Assembly: GCA_000149265.1 (NCBI GenBank)
Contig: CH002917.1
Location: forward strand, 1,586,856 to 1,650,855
Length of the DNA stretch: 64,000 bases
DNA from: Ciona savignyi
Lineage: Eukaryota; Chordata; Ascidiacea; Phlebobranchia; Cionidae
Direction: 5' to 3'
The position numbers and the translations under genes were made by a program. Positions 54,638 to 64,000 of the stretch are shown piece after piece (the stretch's first letter is position 1; each line of letters begins with the position of its first letter). The notes beneath the pieces were generated by a model. The model had not been told where the DNA came from and did not search any database. It was given only the letters and a program-made list of their open reading frames with translations.

Positions 54638-56527
54638 GCGGCAAATTTTCTCCCTGCAACAATGACAATGGACGTGAATCAACATGGTACATTGTCCATC
54701 GAGCACTTCGATTGTTCACGATTATTCATCGATGACGTCACCGTGGAATTACGTCAGCTCGAAAAACGATTGAGAGAGCGAAAATTGAAAACAAAATGGC
54801 GGCAGGTAACTGACGGCGTAGAAAGGCGCCAAATAAGCCTATAATATGTTTACACAAATTCACTTCTATTGCCAGCATATATATACAACATATTAATTAA
54901 ATAAATTATGGTGTAGAGTAATTAAAACGCCGCTATATTTTATTCAGCAAAAATGTGTAAAATGGCGTAAAATTAATAGCGGTATGGTTATAGGTACATT
55001 GTTTTCTAAAATTTGCACCAATAGATAAATAAAAACATAATAACCATGTTGCGGATTATTTCTCTAAAACAAGTGGTTTCGATGTCAAATGAAATGGTCT
55101 ATAGATTTAGTGGTTAAGATTGTGAATAATTTAATAGAAGTTGAACATACGCACCAAATAAAGAAGTTAAACTTATTGGCAAATTAACACGATAGTCAAT
55201 GTAAAAATACACAGCTATAACTATAGTTATAAATGTTATGGCCCTGGGTACAGAAACTGAAACAAAATATGCTATTAAACTCGCAAAGTCCGTGCTTAAA
55301 TGCAACACAATATTAATTGTTATATTTTTAGTTGTATATTATTTAATAATTACAACTAGTCTTTTTCTTTTTTTTAACTATTTATAGACAGCCCTGCTGA
55401 GTGTTTTCATCAAGGAAACAAAAAAAATAAACTGATCCACTAGATGTGACTCCTTATATTCTGTAAGATTATACAGTATTAGGCCTAAAGGTCCACTGTA
55501 TTAGTTGTGCGTATTTATATTCTCATTTTATGCCGGATTTAACAACGAATATTATAAAAGTATTTTTATGCAAATTGTAGTTGCTTTTACAAAAATACTG
55601 TAAAATAATTTTACTGTAAATAATAAAATTGTTTTAATTGGAATTCAAATTCTGTTGATTATTTGATAAATGTTGTAGGTAAATACGGAAAACGAGCCAA
55701 GCCTTTACATTTAACTAAAAATAAGCTGTAGAAAGCGAAAATAAATTTCTACCGAAACTACACGTTAGCTAAATTGCTAATCGAAATTGTTCTTTTTTTA
55801 GCGGGAATTACTTGGGACCAGCATTTGAGACGTTAAAGAAAAAAAGTAAAGAAATGTCTCTATGGCACAAAACACATTGAAAGTAATTACTCTGTGGCAC
55901 GAGGTAATTTGTCAATGCTTATAATTGTCTTTTTCTATAAAGGTACTTTTGAATGTTCTAACTTTAAGCAATTTATTGTAAATACCGAACTTATCATCGA
56001 TTTCCGTTTGACCAAGTTTTAATTACATTTGCGCCCTTTTAGGATATTTCTGTTGACGCATACTTTAATTAATAACTATTGTTGACTTTGTTTCTTTTAT
56101 TCCCGTTTATTGTATATTATGTTGACCACACATTATCATAAATTGACAGAAAATTACTGAAGTAAAGAAGAGGTTAGTCTAAGCAATCAACACAACGCTA
56201 TAAATGTCATCTTGAGACCTTTTAAAAACAACACTTAATAACACAGTCAATTGTAAAATATGATTAAAAATTAAACATTATTTTAAAATAAAGCGTGTTA
56301 TTGGGGTGTTGCCATTTTGTTCAGATTAACTCACAGCTCATGTATTATGCAAACGAATCGTTTGGGTTCAACATCGTTCGCAAGAAAAGGGTAAAATATA
56401 ACAAAGTGGGGAAAACAAAAAGATGAAATGAAAACAAACACTTGTATTTCAGGAATATTGGCGACGATTCAATTTAATCGAAGCTCGAATGGACACGGAC
56501 ACTTGGAACGCTTCAAAGCTGGCCTAG
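54638..56527 (+). CDS. Hypothetical two-exon gene fragment, coiled-coil-like
   Basis: Exons 54638-54805 (TTTACAG acceptor, CGGCAG/GTAACT donor) and 56453-56527 (ATTTCAG acceptor, TAG stop) join in phase 0. If translation starts at ATG 54662 (or 54668) the product is about 72 residues; the frame is also open upstream to the acceptor so an earlier exon may exist. Sequence has an amphipathic charged helix (VELRQLEKRLRERKLKTKW) and ends TWNASKLA. A TGACGTCA lies inside the first exon and two more just after the stop. A poly(A)-like AATAAA is at 56835. Unknown function and family. Confidence 0.4.
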
Positions 56528-56564
56528 TAGAGCACACGACGTCGTGACGCGCGCGTGTGTATTG

Positions 56565-56611
56565 TGACGTCACACTTGAGGTTCCTTGCAAAGGGTTCTG
56601 AAGTGACGTCA
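56565..56611. promoter_or_regulatory. Paired TGACGTCA (CRE/ATF) sites
   Basis: Perfect palindromes at 56565-56572 and 56604-56611, in a short CpG-rich patch just downstream of the small two-exon gene. Could belong to a promoter of the downstream gene at 58781. Function inferred only from the motif. Confidence 0.35.
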
Positions 56612-57753
56612 ACTATAATCTTCGATATTTAAGAAAATTTATTTTCGAGTCAAACACGTATGCGTGTACTTCTACAACGCCATATATCGACATTAAGAAA
56701 ATATTAGACATTTTTATGTAATCTGCTGAAACATGTCAATATTTTTCATTATTTAATTAATTTAAATATGTCACCTTTACTTTTTATCTTATCCGAGTTA
56801 CTTTTGTTACTTTTTATCTTATCCGAGTACGATAAATAAACCGTTTTAGCAATACCTGATTAATATATTTTATATGAAATTGTTTTGGTTAAATGTGTAT
56901 ATATTACTGGCTTTCCTGTTTCTGTAGTTCATTAATATTCTTATCTTTGTTAACAAAGATGCAAAAAATAAGCAAACACCAAAACTAACTTCGGAGCATA
57001 ATGTACGCATAGCGCTATAAAACGTTGCTTTTTATACTGTTGCTTTTGAAATGGTGATAAAACCAGTACATTTTACTTTGTAAAGTATAGTTAAGTTAAG
57101 TTCGTGCAATAACATCATGCCAAATTAACTTTTAATGACACAACGTTTTAAAAATATTTTTATTTCGTTTTCAATCGTAACGTGTTAATAAAATGTGTTT
57201 TATTAGTTTTAAATTTGTATTATAACTAAAATCTACATAAACTAAAATCTTGTATAAGGTAAAAATGCTGGGTTTCCTAATATTTCACATTTAAAAAACA
57301 AGATCATAAAAATGCGAACATACTTAAGCAGGGTGTGGTGTAATAACCGTTTCTATATATATATATATATATGAGCTATTATAAGCCAATTAAGTTGTTT
57401 TTAAGCCACAACTATTAAATAAATTTAATCGATTATTTAAACGCTTATATTTTTTCATATATTTGTAATTACTAATTTCTTGTTACTATGATTAAAAATA
57501 AATCTCAACTAATTTTCACCATTTTTAACATAAGATGATGTATGAATTTCTGTTGTAAAATGTACGCTTTGAAAAATCTAGAGCAGGAAATATTTTTTTT
57601 TGGTGCAAAAAGTAAACCATTTTTCCTAGAGTAGACATTTTAGAATGGTGTATGTGCCGAATAGGCACGACCGAAAGTTAAGTCTTTTCTTCTGCCCAGA
57701 GCGGACTGTTGGGCAGACAACTTCAAATTTATCTTGATACGATGACGCTAATC

Positions 57754-57810
57754 TGACGTCATACTTTCAACCGTTGCGTAACAATGGCAAGTGAAGCTAT
57801 TGTGACGTCA
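57754..57810. promoter_or_regulatory. Second pair of TGACGTCA sites
   Basis: TGACGTCA at 57754-57761 and 57803-57810, about 1 kb upstream of the first ATG of the 258-residue gene. Motif match to CREB/ATF sites; regulatory role is inference. Confidence 0.35.
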
Positions 57811-57997
57811 TAAGACACTTGAAATTGCAGACAGGGCTTCACTGCAAAACTTGATTGACATTTGTGCAAGAAACACAGCCCTAATACAAAGTAGAGATGG
57901 AATTTAAAAAAATAGTTTAATATTTTTTTGAAATAAAGTCGATTATTTTAAAATTCCCACCATAAATTTACATTTTTAGTATTTTGATGTAGTTTTT

Positions 57998-58255
57998 AAA
58001 AGGGCATTCATATATTTGATGTTGCCTAGTGTTTGTTTTAGAAAATTGCGCGTTGGAATTTCTTGGTTAGTTTATTTATTTTTTGCCCCAGTATTAAAAA
58101 ATGGCAAACGAATCAAATCACGACACAGGAACAGGAAAATACGGCAAAGCAAACAGTCGTTTTGGTCGTTTTTAAAAGGGCAACCATATATGTTTAAAGT
58201 TGCTTGGTGTTTGTTTTGAAGAATTGCGCGTTGTAGTTCCTTGGTTCATCTAGCT
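57998..58255. repeat. Imperfect direct repeat, about 178-bp period
   Basis: AAAAGGGCATTCATATAT...GTGTTTGTTTTAGAAAATTGCGCGTTG recurs from 58175 as AAAAGGGCAACCATATAT...GTGTTTGTTTTGAAGAATTGCGCGTTG. Confidence 0.65.
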
Positions 58256-58780
58256 GTAAAAGTTTTGATGAAAAAAATCGATAGCGCTGCCCGAGGCCGC
58301 AAAGGGAAATGTTTTGATGTATTTCGGTTCGAGAGGCCCAGTCAGTCACTTGGTGAAGAGCGGGCTAAGTGGCCACTCGTATCCACGAAGCGAAAATCCC
58401 GACTTTGTGCAGCTGCCTCGTTTGAAAAGAAGCGGGATTTTTAGCGAAGCCAGTACTTTAATCAATCCCCGCTATTCGATATGGAGAACGAAACGTTCTC
58501 ACCAAGAATTTCACTAAAATTACTCGTTTTATAGCATGTCTGCAAAACAAAATGGACGAAAACTTTAGACATTAAATTACAGCACATTTTGTAAATTATG
58601 CGTCTGTATGACGTAATAGTGCACATATTTACAAAACAATAACAGCATATGCATATGAAAAGCACCTAAAGAGAAACAAATTTATGGTAAACAATTTCTT
58701 AAAATACAACCGAATATAATGGAACTTCGAAAGCATGGACGAAAATCACGTTGTCGAATAGCGACATCTACCGTAGAACA

Positions 58781-61700
58781 ATGAACGAATCTAGTGAAAG
58801 AAAATCAGAAAGTCAAGTCGTAACGGAGGTAAGGTATGCAATTCTATTGAATTGCTAACCATTAAGTTATACCTTCAAACAAAATAATATTTTGACTAAT
58901 AGAACGACTGGTACATATAAGCTAACCGGTCGGACAAAGGAACACAAATAATTTCACGGCAGTTTATTGTGATTAAATGTTACTTCGACAGCAGCTTACG
59001 TTTTATTACGGATGGGTATATATAATTTGAATATTACCGGGTGAAAAAATACACATTGATGAAATGATTTGTTGTTATAGTCGGATGTCGGAAATTCGAG
59101 TGTTGGAGAATTTATCGCTGACTTAAAGTCAATCAAATCAATCTGTACATTTTCTCGCTAAATTTTCGCTGTAAATACCAATAAGTAAAATGATATTTCG
59201 ACAGTCCACGGCGATATTTAACTGGCTTGTGCAAAGAATCAAGCACGAAGGCCAATCAGTCGAAGTCAATCTTCAAGACAATGTGCTAGTGACGGAAAAG
59301 TATAGTGAGACGGAAAAACCTAGCAACGGAAAGTATAGTGTAGGTGATGCTGTATTTTTTCTTTTACCGAGCCAAGTTTCGAACCTATGATGGGCTCGTC
59401 CCCAGGACCGTTTTTTGTATAAAAGTCGGTATATGTATCCGCCACGTTAACCATTCTGCCACACAACCGCATATAGGTGATACTGTATATTATAAGATAT
59501 CATATATAGTAGTTAACGTAAGCCGAGACTTGGACGCTTAAAGAAGTGTCCTTTATCATCAACCCAGTACGATTACTCCTCGAAAGTGGCGGTCTCAGAC
59601 CACCAACTCGGGTTAAAAGCGTCAAATTATTTTTTCTGCGCCAACAAAAAAAATTACCAATTAACTACAACGACAGACCTACAACGGCTAGATTTGATCC
59701 CAAATCCATCTACTAATTTTTGGAACAATTTAGCGTCGGATCATCAGCTGGAATGTTTTTAATTAGAAACCTATCGTAAGCTAGTTAATTATGCCCGAAG
59801 TCAAGGGACTTTTAAAACGAATCTGTAATAATTTTATAAATCGCACTGCAATATATAGTTATGCCGTGACGGCCATGGAAATTGACGATAACTCGCATTA
59901 AAGCAACCATGTTCTACTCGCTTAGATAAAAAAGAAGGTATCATAGCAAAACCGTATCGGAGAGCCTTCTTGCGTTCCAAAGAATATTTTTTTCTTTTGC
60001 AGGCTGGGGTACAATCCCAGTGCCTGAACGGAATCGCTTCGAACGCGATATCCACATCGCAAAAGCCTCGACTTCCGACGATCTCCGAAAATAGTCAAGT
60101 TAAAACAAACTTCGGCACCGGTGATGCTGAAAGCTCAGACTTATCCAAAAGAAAAACATGGATGGAGAGCTTTAACAAAGAAAGGAAGGTTAAAACGACG
60201 TATACAAACGAAGGGCCGGGCTGGTTGACCAAAGGGAGAAATTTAACGAAATTGGAGCAGGATAAAAAGAAGAAACAAATATATAACGAGGAAGTGGATG
60301 AAGATACGCTGGAAAAGATCTTCGAAGAGATGGTGTCGTTTCCCTATCCGATGTTACCATCGTTAGATCAGGTAATATGATTGATGATAGTAGCCGAAGT
60401 GTTTGGAAGTGATTTTTAGTGATGAGGTATTTTGATATATTAGATAGGATAGGATATTCATGTTTATCCCGGTGAATGGGAAAGCCATGGGGGTTAACAC
60501 ACGGGCAATCCTTAGATCACCTCGCGCCCACCGCTGGGTTACTAAGGCTATTGCAGTGTGTTTTGTTGTGTATGTTACACACGTTCCTTCAATTTGGTAA
60601 AACCATTAATCTGCTGTGTTTAGGCAATGTCCGTTAAGTGGATTGCACACAACCGACTAGCTAGCGACCAGTTTTGAGTCTGCAACCCTTTGGCTAAAAG
60701 GCGACGCACTAACCCACCGGACTAATCTGCCGGACAATCTCCAAGTTTGGTAAACGTTTTGAGCACACATTAAAATAATAAGACAAGGGTATGATGAGGG
60801 GCATACCTTTGTTAGCTATTAAGCAAAAGCTTTACAAATTAGCCTACAATATCTCCGATTACACGAGGGGTAAGGGATAATCTTGAATATCTGTATTACA
60901 TCATACACTGCGACCTTTTGCCGATTTTGGAAATCATAAAATAAATTTTAAGAAATTAGAAGTACATCTTGATTATAAGTTCATGCAACTATTATTAGAT
61001 TAAGGCAACATGCCTTACCGGAGAAAAAAAGATAGTTCATGTTTTATCCGCGTAGAGAGAATCCAACACCCACCCGGACCCACCTTTGGCTACCGTCGCT
61101 ATTGTGGTGTGTTGTATATATTTGAGACGTTCCTAGGGCGATCGCCTCTTTTAGATGGCGTATAACCAATTAAGACCTCTATGAACGGCAGGATGTGACG
61201 AGTGGTACCCTCCATGAGTCATTGTTTTTAAACGAGTGTTTTGCTGAGTAACAATGGTGGTGATTCCCCAATGTTTGTTTGGTTGAAAGCAGCATGTGCT
61301 AGGCTGCGCGCCGGTGTTCTCGTTTAGCTGTAAAGTTTTGTAATCGTGGAGCAGTGCTTTGTAAAATAAAGGTGTTAATTGTGCATCTGCTAGCTGTTTG
61401 TTGGAAAAAAAGGTGCCGATGTACGAGGGGGTATGGGCTCAAAATTTTTAAACAAAATTTTGTAGGGTTTTGAGTTTAGGTTGCAGATCCAAGCTTCAAT
61501 TTTAAATTGTGAAAAAATCTAAGACTTCCTATGTCAGGATTTTGAGTGACAGTCGTTTTTGTGAGGTCAGTTTGCATTGGAGAGATAGGGAGAATAATTG
61601 GTTGAACGCCTCCTTTAGTGCCTGCTAAAGGACACAAAGTTGTAGCCACCACGTATAGTATCGATTTGTAAACCATTCGGCCTGCAGGCCGTAGTCGCTC

Positions 61701-62218
61701 TTTTCCGACTGAGCAATTAGGTTTGGCGGCAGCGTCCGCTATATTTTTTAAAATGTATTTTTTTAAATAACCTGTTTTAACGACTGTTCGTTTTACCGTC
61801 TTTTTCTGTTCCAGTGCCGTGATTTGATTCGTTTGCCATTTTTTAATACTGCGGCAAAAAATTAATAAACTAAAAAAGCAATCCTACCGGATTGGTTTCG
61901 TAATTACCTGTCTAGTAGAAGGCCAAAAGTAGCGATTAATAAAATTAAGTTTTGTGTTTTGACTAAAACCAGTTTAATCGAGTTTTTAAACAGGCTGAAG
62001 CAGAAAATTGGGAGGAGTTGTTGAGGCAAAAATCTCAACTGGTTTCCGAGATTTGCCGAGAAGACGCGAAACTGGCACGTCTGACGTCAGAAGCTAGGTG
62101 GCGCAAGAGGCGAATGGCGAAGTTGCAGCGGAACCGGCAGAAGTTGGTAAACAAGATCAAAAAATACAAGAGGATGAAGAAACTCCTGAAGATGAAAATC
62201 GTGAAATTAAAAGGATGA
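58781..62218 (+). CDS. Hypothetical 258-aa charged coiled-coil protein
   Basis: Four exons, all phase 0: 58781-58828 (ATG after CCGTAGAACA, GTAAGG donor), 59205-59339, 60003-60371, 61994-62218. Exon 2 reads STAIFNWLVQRIKHEG...; exon 3 is polar with KRKTWMESFNKERK, an acidic NEEVDEDTLEKIFEEM helix and FPYPMLPSLDQ; exon 4 is a long basic helix (WRKRRMAKLQRNRQKLVN, KKYKRMKKLLKMKIVKLKG) likely a coiled coil or nucleic-acid/nuclear-localisation segment. AATAAA at 62297-62302 supports the 3' end. The exon 2 donor (AGT/GTAGGT) is weak and is followed at once by an inserted SINE. No domain recognised; not assignable to a family by eye. Confidence 0.6.
59356..59473 (-). mobile_element. Type S SINE at the exon 2 donor of the 258-aa gene
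   Basis: Flanked by TAGGTGATGCTGTAT (59341-59355) and TAGGTGATACTGTAT (59474-59488), a 15-bp duplication with one mismatch. Reverse strand head CGTGGCGGATACATATACC-type and B-box GGTTCGAAACTTGG. The left duplication starts at position +2 of the intron. Confidence 0.85.
60446..60733 (-). mobile_element. tRNA-derived SINE type G in intron 3 of the 258-aa gene
   Basis: Reverse copy: tail AGATAGGATAGGATATTCATG, body CACCTCGCGCCCACCGCTGG, head end AAAAGGCGACGCACTAACCC. Begins about 75 bp after the exon 3 donor. Confidence 0.75.
61145..61890 (+). repeat. Interspersed repeat R3, copy 2
   Basis: Begins CCTCTTTTAGATGGCGTATAACC and includes GATTCCCCAATGTTTGTTTGG, GTTTAGGTTGCAGATCCAAG and TTTGCATTGGAGAGATAG. 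In intron 3 of the 258-aa gene, just before exon 4. Confidence 0.7.
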
Positions 62219-62296
62219 CCTTGGTGACATACATGGTCCTAGAAGGGCTACAAGGTTCATGAGAATTTCACTTCCACGAGAACGAGTGAGAATCAA

Positions 62297-62302
62297 AATA
62301 AA
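62297..62302 (+). terminator. Polyadenylation signal for the 258-aa gene
   Basis: AATAAA 79 bp after the TGA stop, the first on this strand after the gene. Confidence 0.5.
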
Positions 62303-62679
62303 TGTTTGGAAGTTAACGCTATTTGTCGACAATGCTTGAATTGTTAACGCCATTTGTTGACAAAATCCTGTTTCAACTCCGTTCATGTCCAATGTTGTAA
62401 CTCAATCGGCAATGCTAAGTAGCATGTGTCGTCTGCCGGTAGCCGAATGATTCCAAGTTAAAAACCGGTTGCTTGCCCTTGTTTTTTTACATTGGGCAAT
62501 GCACTTGACGGATGTCGCCCGACCCCACAAGATAGAACGAACAACATACGGAAATGGGTCCAGTAACCAATCGTTAAGCGCGTTGTAATCCGATGATTTC
62601 CCGTATGGTAACTTTTCTGCGTTTCTTTCTCCACCTGGATGAAAACACTATATATATATATATCACGAATAGCCGATAG

Positions 62680-63110
62680 TAGGCGTTCAACTAATTATTC
62701 TTCCCATCTCTCTAATGCAAACTGATCACACAAAAGCGGCTGTCACTCAAAATCCCGACATAGGAAGTCATAGATTTTTTACAATTAAAAATTAAAGCGT
62801 GGATCTGCAGTCTAAAATCAAAACCCTACAAAATTGTACTTACAAATTCAGCGCCGATAACCCTACGTACATCGGCATCTTTTTCCAGAGAAAAAAGCCA
62901 GTAGATGCACAATCAACTCTGCTCCGCTATTAGAAAACTTTACAGCTATACTAGAACACCAGTGCGCAGGCTAATACATGCTGCTTTCAACCAAACAAAC
63001 ATTGGGGAATTACCACCATTGTTACTCAAAAAAAATTACTTAGCACATCCTGCCCCGCATATATAGGAATTAATTGGTTATACGCCATCTAACCGGGCTA
63101 TAAAAAATAT
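62680..63110 (-). repeat. Interspersed repeat R3, copy 3, inverted
   Basis: Reverse complement of 61145-61620: TCTCTCTAATGCAAACTGATC, GTGGATCTGCAGTCTAAA, CCAAACAAACATTGGGGAAT and GGTTATACGCCATCTAACCG. With copy 2 it forms a large inverted repeat around exon 4 of the 258-aa gene. Confidence 0.75.
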
Positions 63111-63461
63111 TAATGATAATTGCGTGCGTTTGTATATATATATTCCCTTTCCCGTTAATAGAAGGTATTTTGGGAGTGTTTCTTTACGGCCATCGCTCTA
63201 ACCAAATAGCGATTTTAGAAAAAACTGTGTTGACAGTGGAAAAATCCTAGTAAATTCTCTATGCTTCAATTAACATGACTAAGTGCTTCCAGTAGTATGA
63301 CAGTGGAAACGCAGAAGTCTGACCTAAGCTTTCCCACTCGGGTAAGAGAATAGAAGTTTTGATATTTGTGACACCAAACAAAACGCAATCACTGTACTAG
63401 CAGCCTGTATTTTTGGCGTTATTAATGCATTTTGAAAAAAAGAATAATGTCTTTCCAATAT

Positions 63462-63657
63462 CTACGAATTCGGTTGGGATTCGAGCAGTCGCTGTCGGGT
63501 GAATTCCCATACGGTGATTCCCCCGCTGACGTGTACGTTGAGGGAGCGAACGACGCCCACTTGTGGTATCTCGACGCTGGCATCGCACAAACGTAGTAAA
63601 TTAGGAGGAATTCCCTCTTTTTCGTTGCCAAGTAGAACAACACATTTCGAAGGGAAC
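63462..63657 (-). CDS. TARBP1: TARBP1/Trm3-like SpoU 2'-O-methyltransferase, last exon only
   Basis: Terminal coding exon of a gene that continues beyond the right edge. It starts after a CATACCCAG acceptor and ends in TAG. It carries SpoU (SPOUT) motif 2, [14 protein letters not shown], and motif 3, [16 protein letters not shown], then WEFTRQRL, matching the end of TARBP1, which methylates the 2'-OH of G18 in tRNA in eukaryotes (yeast Trm3). Only about 65 residues are in the window; the motif containing the preceding GVEQT-type segment is not seen up to 64000. Other SpoU enzymes are possible, but the WEFTRQ tail favours TARBP1. Confidence 0.85.
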
Positions 63658-64000
63658 CTGGGTATGAGAGACAAGCATGACTAAACAAAAGAGGATAAAG
63701 ATAAACTTGAAATATATAATAAAAATGTACTTCCAGTTAGCTCATATTAGAGTATATGGTCATGAATTATCTGATGATAATCGTGGACAAATCCTTTGTG
63801 CCAATTACCCCACACACCAGGATAGAAATGACATATACGATTTGCTTAGCGCCATTTCACAAGGATATTCATTAGCACACTGCATGTTTACAGCGATGTT
63901 AGAATGTTGTATACAATATAAAAGTTACTGAAATTCCTTACAACCAATTAGATTCCGCCAGGTTGGAACAAACTAATGCAAACTGGCGAAATCTGGGAAA

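Noticed and set aside
57352..57372. (TA)n run
   Set aside because: Simple microsatellite of ordinary size in an AT-rich genome.

Overview
The window is eukaryotic and AT-rich, with short split genes, GT-AG introns and many SINE- and MITE-like repeats. The gene set (RBFOX, amnionless, claudin, an NK2-class homeobox gene of the Nkx2-1/TTF-1 type, TARBP1) is chordate-like. Compact introns plus abundant tRNA-derived SINEs suggest an ascidian tunicate, most likely Ciona. The organism is inferred; no species-diagnostic locus is present. Three assembly gaps are filled with N (14932-15131, 29717-29816, 40310-40409).

Layout. 1-13.6 kb: mostly non-coding flank with a 296-bp MITE (596-891), short tandem duplications and two GC-rich blocks (about 10.0-10.6 kb and 13.0-13.3 kb) that may be promoters or 5' untranslated exons. 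13.67-25.28 kb (+): a 12-exon RBFOX-family splicing regulator, including the family's 54-nt and 93-nt RRM exons and dense (T)GCATG motifs, the binding sequence of RBFOX itself. 28.38-35.51 kb (+): amnionless, the membrane partner of cubilin, reconstructed from a signal-peptide exon to a C-terminal NPxY-type endocytic motif. 36.15-38.55 kb (-): a four-exon claudin ending in a PDZ-binding YV, convergent with amnionless. 38.6-46.8 kb: intergenic, repeat-rich. 46.82-51.89 kb (-): an Nkx2-1-like homeobox gene with TN motif and a homeodomain split over three exons. 51.9-62.2 kb (+): an orphan terminal-exon-like ORF, a two-exon fragment and a four-exon gene for a 258-residue charged protein, none matched to a family. 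63.46-63.66 kb (-): the last coding exon of a TARBP1/Trm3-type SpoU methyltransferase whose remainder lies beyond the right edge.

The genes are not an operon or pathway; each is an independent locus. The most interesting signal is inside RBFOX. Two unannotated cassette-like exons (18843-18871 and 24096-24147) each bring an in-frame stop and each have GCATG motifs 17-27 nt past their 5' splice site. Constitutive-looking exons 7, 8 and 11 have the same arrangement. This suggests splicing autoregulation by the gene's own product. Other points are a SINE whose target-site duplication copies a 5' splice site, a foldback MITE family with 9-bp duplications spread through introns, and paired TGACGTCA sites. 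I found no sign of a wholly new multi-gene system.
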